A stretch of DNA of 10,887 nucleotides from an uncultured Porphyromonadaceae bacterium (GTDB lineage: Bacteria > Bacteroidota > Bacteroidia > Bacteroidales > Muribaculaceae). Within the stretch, counting starts at the first letter, position 1, and each line of letters starts with the position of its first letter. The DNA lies in assembly GCA_938027385.1 (NCBI GenBank), contig CALJBF010000325.1, forward strand, positions 1 to 10,887, in the 5' to 3' direction. The notes beneath the pieces were generated by a model. That model was not told the DNA's origin, made no database searches, and was given only the letters and a program-made list of their open reading frames with translations. Positions 6,469 through 10,887 of the stretch are shown here, in pieces. A program made the position numbers and the translations under genes.

Positions 6469-6891
6469 ATGGCAAAAATACTGATCATCAACGGCCCCAA
6501 CCTGAACCTGTTGGGCGTGCGCCAGCCCGAGATATACGGGCGCGTGTCGATGGAAGATTATGTGAAGGCTCTCGGCGCCGACTATCCGCAGGTCGAGATA
6601 GACTATTACCAGTCGAACCACGAGGGCGACATCATCGACCGTCTGCACGACGCCGGTTTCGACCCCGACCTCAACGGTATAGTGCTCAATGCCGGGGCCT
6701 ACACGCATACGTCGCTCGCCATCGCCGACGCCATCGCCGCCATAGAGCGCCCGGTGGTGGAGGTGCATATCTCTAATGTGGCCGCGCGCGAGGCGGTGCG
6801 CCACACATCGCTGATAGCGCCGGTGTGCCGTGGCACGATAACCGGGTTCGGGCTTGACTCGTACCGGCTGGCTGTGGAGGCGCTACTGTGA
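6469..6891 (+). CDS. aroQ: Type II 3-dehydroquinate dehydratase
   Basis: AroQ dehydrates 3-dehydroquinate to 3-dehydroshikimate, the third step of the shikimate pathway to aromatic amino acids, in the cytoplasm. The 140-residue length is typical of the dodecameric type II enzyme. It starts MAKILIINGPNLNLLG; the catalytic Tyr is Tyr23 in RQPEIYG, substrate-binding NAGAYTHTS (74-82) follows, and the catalytic His is His100 in VEVHISN. The ending is RGTITGFGLDSYRLAVEALL. I chose the ATG at 6469. The frame is open back to 6367, but that would overlap mrp and add 34 low-complexity residues. It lies 28 bases after mrp and is probably in the same transcript as trmB-mrp. Confidence 0.96.
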   Translation: MAKILIINGPNLNLLGVRQPEIYGRVSMEDYVKALGADYPQVEIDYYQSNHEGDIIDRLHDAGFDPDLNGIVLNAGAYTHTSLAIADAIAAIERPVVEVHISNVAAREAVRHTSLIAPVCRGTITGFGLDSYRLAVEALL

Positions 6892-6903
6892 GGGGCGTTT
6901 TGG

Positions 6904-6957
6904 GGAGTTTATGGAGTTTAGAGAGTTTAGAGAGTTTAGAAAGTTAAGAAAGTTGAG
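6904..6957 (+). repeat. Degenerate 9-base tandem repeat, six units
   Basis: Six head-to-tail 9-base units fit the pattern RRAGTTDAG: GGAGTTTAT, GGAGTTTAG, AGAGTTTAG twice, AAAGTTAAG and AAAGTTGAG. They fill most of the 72-base gap between aroQ and the methyltransferase. The middle units place TAG stops in frame with the methyltransferase (for example 6919-6921, 6928-6930 and 6937-6939), so the repeat is not translated as part of that protein. The plus strand is purine-rich apart from T. Copy number might vary between strains. Confidence 0.85.
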
Positions 6958-6963
6958 AGAAGT

Positions 6964-7614
6964 GTGACGCCTGACGAAAGAATCGACGAATACATAGCGG
7001 CGCATACCACGCCGGGGCATGAGTCGTTGGCGCGCATTGAGAGGCGCGTCAACCTCAGGTCGTCATACCCGCGCATGTGCTCGGGGCATGTGCAGGGGCG
7101 CGTGCTGGCCATGCTGTCGGCCATGATCGCCCCAAGGAAGGTGCTTGAGATCGGCACCTTCGCCGGTTATTCGGCATTGTGTCTGGCAGAGGGGATGCCT
7201 GACGAGGACTGCCGCCTGCATACCATCGAGATTGACGACGAGATGGAATCGTTCATCCGCGAGAACCTGGCGTCGTCTCCCTACGGCAGCCGCGTCACGC
7301 TCCATATCGGCGATGCCGCCGACATCCTGCCCCGGCTTGCCGCCGAGGCGCCGTTTGACCTGGCCTTTATCGACGGGAACAAACGCACCTACCGTGAGAC
7401 ATTCTATCAGGTGCTACCGCTGATACGCCCGGGAGGGTTCATCCTGGCCGACAACACGCTCTGGAGCGGCAAGGTTGTCGCCGAGCCGCCGGCCTCAGAC
7501 CCCCAGACCCTCGGCATCCTCGATTTCAACGACGCCGTGGCCGCCGACCCCCGCCTTGAGACCGTTATCCTCCCCCTGCGCGACGGCCTCACCCTTGTGC
7601 GCGTGAAACCCTGA
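6964..7614 (+). CDS. Class I SAM-dependent O-methyltransferase (caffeoyl-CoA OMT-like)
   Basis: This 216-residue methyltransferase is of the cation-dependent O-methyltransferase type (Methyltransf_3, YrrM/caffeoyl-CoA OMT-like). The SAM motif is VLEIGTFAGYSALCLAEGM (60-78), and the acidic adenosine-binding strand is LHTIEIDDEM (85-94). Metal and substrate segments are FDLAFIDGNKRTY (131-143, Asp137) and FILADNTLWSGKV (159-171, Asp163, Asn164), with LDFNDAV near 186-192. The substrate is unknown. The most likely start is GTG at 6964: the frame is closed by TAG at 6937, no ATG lies between, and the next Met (38) would remove the N-terminal helix. It is the last gene of the trmB-mrp-aroQ run, 72 bases after aroQ, across the 9-base repeat. 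Confidence 0.9.
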   Translation: MTPDERIDEYIAAHTTPGHESLARIERRVNLRSSYPRMCSGHVQGRVLAMLSAMIAPRKVLEIGTFAGYSALCLAEGMPDEDCRLHTIEIDDEMESFIRENLASSPYGSRVTLHIGDAADILPRLAAEAPFDLAFIDGNKRTYRETFYQVLPLIRPGGFILADNTLWSGKVVAEPPASDPQTLGILDFNDAVAADPRLETVILPLRDGLTLVRVKP

Positions 7615-7636
7615 GATTGCATACCCACTCCAGACT

Positions 7637-7667
7637 GAATGCATCTGTCAAAAAATAGATGTCATTC
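7637..7667 (+). terminator. Possible terminator hairpin after the O-methyltransferase
   Basis: GAATGCATCT (7637-7646) pairs with AGATG-T-CATTC (7657-7667, one bulged T) around a 10-base loop. This gives 10 base pairs, starting 22 bases after the stop codon. There is no U-run immediately after it, so termination is only suggested by position. Confidence 0.35.
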
Positions 7668-7779
7668 TGAGGCATCGTCACTGCCTGCTATCCCCGACTA
7701 TACCTGCTCCATCAGTTTTTGTTTTTTGTGACAAAACGGCTACAATCTTTAGACAATGCCATGAATTGTTGATTGCCCC

Positions 7780-7811
7780 TTTGTTTTCCGAGGCATCCCG
7801 CATTATATTTG
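7780..7811 (+). promoter_or_regulatory. Bacteroidota-type promoter for the C25 peptidase gene
   Basis: TTTG (7780-7783), exactly 20 bases, then TATATTTG (7804-7811), a full match to the TTTG-N20-TAnnTTTG pattern. The start of transcription should be near 7816, which leaves a leader of about 100 bases before the ATG at 7915. It probably also drives the BspA-like gene that follows. Confidence 0.82.
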
Positions 7812-7914
7812 CACACACTGCAACCGCAAAAGAATCAAAAACCTGACTTTACCGACAATTTATACCTGCATAACTAACAACTTTTTTTGAATATTCATTT
7901 TAAAATATGAAAAT

Positions 7915-10422
7915 ATGAAAAAAGGTTTTTTGATTCTCGTCATGACGGCTCTGTGTGCGGTCATGGTTTCAGCCAGGACACTGCGTCTTGGCGTGGCTCC
8001 GATGGATGACGGTTCTCTGCCCGAAGCGCCTGAGAACCTGACACCGATCTGCAATATGACTATTGCAGACGACTCGACATCGGTCACCATCGAGTTCATA
8101 TTCCCCACACTCGAGTATTACCCCGACAATCTTTATCCCGCATCCAACTGGTGTCAGGTGAAAGATTTCTATCCGTCGGTCGTGCCGGGTACAGCCGGGT
8201 TGCCGCAACGCACGTTAGTGTTCCAGATTCCGGTGGATGCCACGAATATCACGCTTACCGAGAATTTCGTGCAGTGGCAGCGGTTCAATGATTTTGAGCC
8301 TACACCTGCCAGGCCGATACTGTTCGAGGAACAGTGGGAGAATCTTGAGACGGTGCCGCCAATCACGATCTTTGATGACGAAAACGACCGCACGGCCGCT
8401 ACGCTCACAATCGGCGGCAGCTCGCAGGAATACAAAGAGGTTTACATTCATATCGAACCCTTCAAATATTATGGAAAGGAAAAAGGCATCGGCGTATGCT
8501 ATCACTTCTCGTACACGTTCTCGTTTGACTGCGAGGATACCGATACTGCCGGTGATGACCCTGAACGGGTCATTGTCGGTCCGGTAAGATCTGATGCAAT
8601 GGAGGTGCTGAAGTCGGGTCTTTCCAATCGTCCGGCCAACTATCTTGTTATCACGGCACTATTTCACCGCGAAAAATTCGCGGATTATGCCCGGTGGAAG
8701 AAGGCATGTGGTCATGATGTCAGAATCATGGCAAAAAGCCGATGGACCGTCAAGCAGATTAAGGATTCGATAGCTCAGGCATATAATGATGACAGGAATC
8801 TGAAATATATCATTCTTGGCGGGAAGTACGAGGAAATCCCTGCCGCGACATCAACAGCGTATTACAATACCGAATCAAACACCAGATGTCTTACGGATTA
8901 TCCGTATGCGTGCGTAGGCAACGAGAAGGAGCGTACATTCCGTACATTCTATACCGGTCGAATGTTGCTGAATCATGATCAGGAATTGCCTATTATTCTT
9001 AACAAGATGAGGAATTTCTACAAAAATTCGCTTGATAATCCTGATTTTTATCGACAGGGCGCCCATGTATCGAATTTTTATGGGGATGAGGCATATCATA
9101 TCTCCGAGCAAGGTTTATATATCAAGACCTGCGAGGATATTAGGCAACATGTAATGGCTAACGGCAAGACTGTCCACAGGCTATATTCAAAAGATGTTGA
9201 TGCAACACCTCTTTACTGGGGTAATTTGTGCGGTCATGAAGTGGATATTCCTGAGGATCTGCTTTATCCTGTCGCTTACAAGTGGAACGCAACCACAGAC
9301 TCCATTCTGAAACTTTATGACAGAGGGTGTTTTTATTTCCTTTATCGGGGGCATGGCGATACAACGCGATGGAAACTGCCCGAACTTGCTGTCACTGACA
9401 TAACAAGGGATAGAATGGACTATCATCCGGTTGTTTTCAGCATCACCTGCCTGACAGGGAAGTTTGATGAGCCCAATGGTTTTGCCAAGCATCTTTTGAC
9501 CTCGAGCTGGGGAGCATCTGCCGTGTTCGCTGCTACACAGTCGAGCTATACATGTTTAAATGATGCTCTCGCATTGGGGATGTTCAAGACAATATGGCCT
9601 TTCCCGGAATATGATACACAGACGATTGAGCGTGATTTTCCCACCAAACTGCGTCTTAATCAGATAAGTAGCATCCGAAGGCTGATAAAAGAGGACTGGT
9701 TGACCTTGGGTAATATACTGTATAACGGTGAAACCTATATGAGCAAGGGATGGTATGTCGGAAAACTGGTAAACGGGATTAATCTGGAAGAATGTATTCC
9801 GGCGCAAAAAGAGCTGTATCATGTTTACGGTGATCCAGGATTGTATATGAATACGGCCCTCCCCACAGAGCAGACAAATGTGCATCTCACCTACCGGAAG
9901 GCAATTGGGTCGGGAACATCCACCCAATATTTCGTCAGCGTGTCGGTGGATTCATTATCAATGATCGGTTTCTGGAATGAAACGACCGGAATGGTGAAAC
10001 GTTTTCATAATGATAAGGCAAGTGTGTTCGTTGATGCGAATGACAAATTCCACATCACCATATTGCGGCATAATAAAATCCCCTTTACATTTGACGTGGC
10101 AAACGGAGTGGTAAAAGCCTCGGGGGCGTATGTCAACGATGTGAGCACACTGGCGCAGCCGGCCATCAGGTCAGTGAAACAGACATCACCTGACAGCATG
10201 GATGTGGAATACTCGTTTGGCGCTGAAGAAGATATTGACTATATTCCGGAAGGTACCATCTATGTCAGGGATTTCTCAAACAATGTGCTTGCCACCGAGC
10301 GGATAAATGAGGCAAACGGCAGCGTCACGCTTTCATCACCGGCCATCACCCCCGGCATCTATGTGGTATCGCTTGAGACTGCATTAGGCGAGATTCAATA
10401 TCATAAAATCCTTATTAAATAA
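7915..10422 (+). CDS. Secreted gingipain-like C25 cysteine peptidase with type IX sorting domain
   Basis: This 835-residue exported protease has the layout of gingipains. A signal peptide covers 1-20 (MKKGFLILVMTALCAVMVSA, likely cut after Ala20). A propeptide-like region runs to about 235 (GLPQRTLVFQIPVD at 95-108). The C25 catalytic domain spans about 240-645: NYLVITALFHREKFADYARW (242-261), YIILGGKYEEIPA (298-310), the probable catalytic His480 in YRGHGDTTRW, and Cys512 in SITCLTGKFD. It closes with YHVYGDPGLYMN (635-646). An Ig-like region (about 650-735) follows. The last 80 or so residues look like a type A C-terminal sorting domain, with YVRDFSNNVLATERI and the end GIYVVSLETALGEIQYHKIL plus IK. 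This predicts Sec export, then outer-membrane passage and surface attachment by the type IX system. PorU-type sortases are also C25 proteins but are larger. The BspA-like gene follows 9 bases later. Confidence 0.9.
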   Translation: MKKGFLILVMTALCAVMVSARTLRLGVAPMDDGSLPEAPENLTPICNMTIADDSTSVTIEFIFPTLEYYPDNLYPASNWCQVKDFYPSVVPGTAGLPQRTLVFQIPVDATNITLTENFVQWQRFNDFEPTPARPILFEEQWENLETVPPITIFDDENDRTAATLTIGGSSQEYKEVYIHIEPFKYYGKEKGIGVCYHFSYTFSFDCEDTDTAGDDPERVIVGPVRSDAMEVLKSGLSNRPANYLVITALFHREKFADYARWKKACGHDVRIMAKSRWTVKQIKDSIAQAYNDDRNLKYIILGGKYEEIPAATSTAYYNTESNTRCLTDYPYACVGNEKERTFRTFYTGRMLLNHDQELPIILNKMRNFYKNSLDNPDFYRQGAHVSNFYGDEAYHISEQGLYIKTCEDIRQHVMANGKTVHRLYSKDVDATPLYWGNLCGHEVDIPEDLLYPVAYKWNATTDSILKLYDRGCFYFLYRGHGDTTRWKLPELAVTDITRDRMDYHPVVFSITCLTGKFDEPNGFAKHLLTSSWGASAVFAATQSSYTCLNDALALGMFKTIWPFPEYDTQTIERDFPTKLRLNQISSIRRLIKEDWLTLGNILYNGETYMSKGWYVGKLVNGINLEECIPAQKELYHVYGDPGLYMNTALPTEQTNVHLTYRKAIGSGTSTQYFVSVSVDSLSMIGFWNETTGMVKRFHNDKASVFVDANDKFHITILRHNKIPFTFDVANGVVKASGAYVNDVSTLAQPAIRSVKQTSPDSMDVEYSFGAEEDIDYIPEGTIYVRDFSNNVLATERINEANGSVTLSSPAITPGIYVVSLETALGEIQYHKILIK

Positions 10423-10431
10423 ACATCAGTC

Positions 10432-10887
10432 ATGAAACAAATGCTTGTCGCACTTATTCTGTGCGTTGTCGGTTCGGTATCGGCACGGGGTGAGATTGTC
10501 ACCACTTTCTGGGACGGCCCGATGCTTTTTCAGGTTCTTTCGGAGGAGGAGGGGACTGCCGCTCTGATTGCTCCCACTGTGGAGAGTATGAATGCAGAAT
10601 ACCTTCAGGGCATGACCAGAATCACAGTGCCGTCGACAGTCACGGACTCCTCTACCGGGTTGCGCTATCAGGTTGTAACTATAAGAGGAGATGTATTCTC
10701 TCCGCTGCGAGCATCTGTGGAAGAGGTAGTGATACCTGATGGGGTAAAGGAAGTATATGGTTTTAACAAAATGCCCAATCTTAAATCAGTGATATTACCG
10801 AATTCGGTGGAGAAAATGGGCATTTTTTGCGGATTGACTGCACTGAAGGAACTCGACTTTCCTGAGAACCTAAAAGAAATCACCATG
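10432..10887 (+). CDS. BspA-like leucine-rich-repeat surface protein, partial (3' end beyond window)
   Basis: An open frame starts with ATG at 10432 and runs without a stop to the window end (152 codons). It begins with a signal peptide of about 18 residues (MKQMLVALILCVVGSVSA). The following segment MLFQVLSEEEGTAALIAP (31-48) ... TRITVPSTVTD ... YQVVTIRGDVF (79-89) is the usual opening of BspA-type proteins. Three LRR_5-type units recur every 21 residues: VEEVVIPDGVKEV (96-108), LKSVILPNSVEKM (117-129) and LKELDFPENLKEI (138-150). Such proteins are exported and often mediate binding to host or bacterial surfaces. It begins 9 bases after the C25 peptidase stop, so cotranscription is likely. 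Whether it ends in a type IX sorting domain cannot be seen. Confidence 0.88.
   Translation, partial: MKQMLVALILCVVGSVSARGEIVTTFWDGPMLFQVLSEEEGTAALIAPTVESMNAEYLQGMTRITVPSTVTDSSTGLRYQVVTIRGDVFSPLRASVEEVVIPDGVKEVYGFNKMPNLKSVILPNSVEKMGIFCGLTALKELDFPENLKEITM

Larger units (their letters stand above)
7615..7914. other. 300-base intergenic region: terminator-like hairpin, promoter and leader
   Basis: No credible gene is seen here. The stretch contains a hairpin after the methyltransferase (7637-7667), T-rich sequence, a small symmetric element TTTTGT-G-ACAAAA (7724-7736) and a strong promoter (7780-7811). About 100 bases of A/T-rich leader follow, with the 10-base palindrome TGAATATTCA (7888-7897). 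Base composition drops here from the GC-rich housekeeping genes to the more AT-rich peptidase gene. Confidence 0.7.

Noticed and set aside
5343..6500. 385-codon open frame on the minus strand across mrp
   Set aside because: It lies antisense to a well-recognised Mrp gene. The translation is rich in His, Gly and Arg with no family motif, as expected for the mirror of GC-rich codons.

Overview
The window looks like chromosomal DNA from a Gram-negative Bacteroidales. Muribaculaceae is my best guess, because the genes are GC-rich and the family is gut-associated, but this is not proven. Three things support the order. The promoters are of the Bacteroidota type (TTTG, about 20 bases, TAnnTTTG) and the gene starts lack obvious Shine-Dalgarno sites. 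TrmB and the cysteine-poor Mrp look like the Bacteroidota forms. There is also a gingipain-type C25 peptidase with a type IX secretion sorting tail, next to a BspA-like leucine-rich-repeat protein.

Region 1 (1-802, minus strand) is translation hardware. rpsT (ribosomal protein bS20) lies between two identical tRNA-Glu(UUC) genes, one of them cut by the window edge. A textbook promoter drives the block, and its -33 element sits inside a perfect 15-bp inverted repeat.

Region 2 (803-4394, minus strand) is a tightly packed four-gene cell-surface set. Its transcription order is a TupA-like ATP-grasp ligase, an Alg14/PssD-like protein, an Alg13/PssE-like glycosyltransferase half, and an EptA/CptA-like membrane phosphoethanolamine transferase. 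It probably builds and decorates a surface glycan or lipid A/LPS.

Region 3 (4511-7614, plus strand) is a GC-rich housekeeping run: trmB, mrp/apbC, aroQ and a SAM-dependent O-methyltransferase. A -7 box lies directly in front of trmB, so its message should have almost no leader. A degenerate 9-base tandem repeat separates aroQ from the methyltransferase.

Region 4 (7615-10887, plus strand) is lower in GC. It has 300 bases of noncoding DNA with a strong promoter, then the secreted C25 peptidase, then 9 bases later a secreted BspA-like protein cut by the window end. This exported protease plus repeat-protein pair is the most interesting accessory content. I saw no insertion sequence, CRISPR array, phage gene or replication origin.
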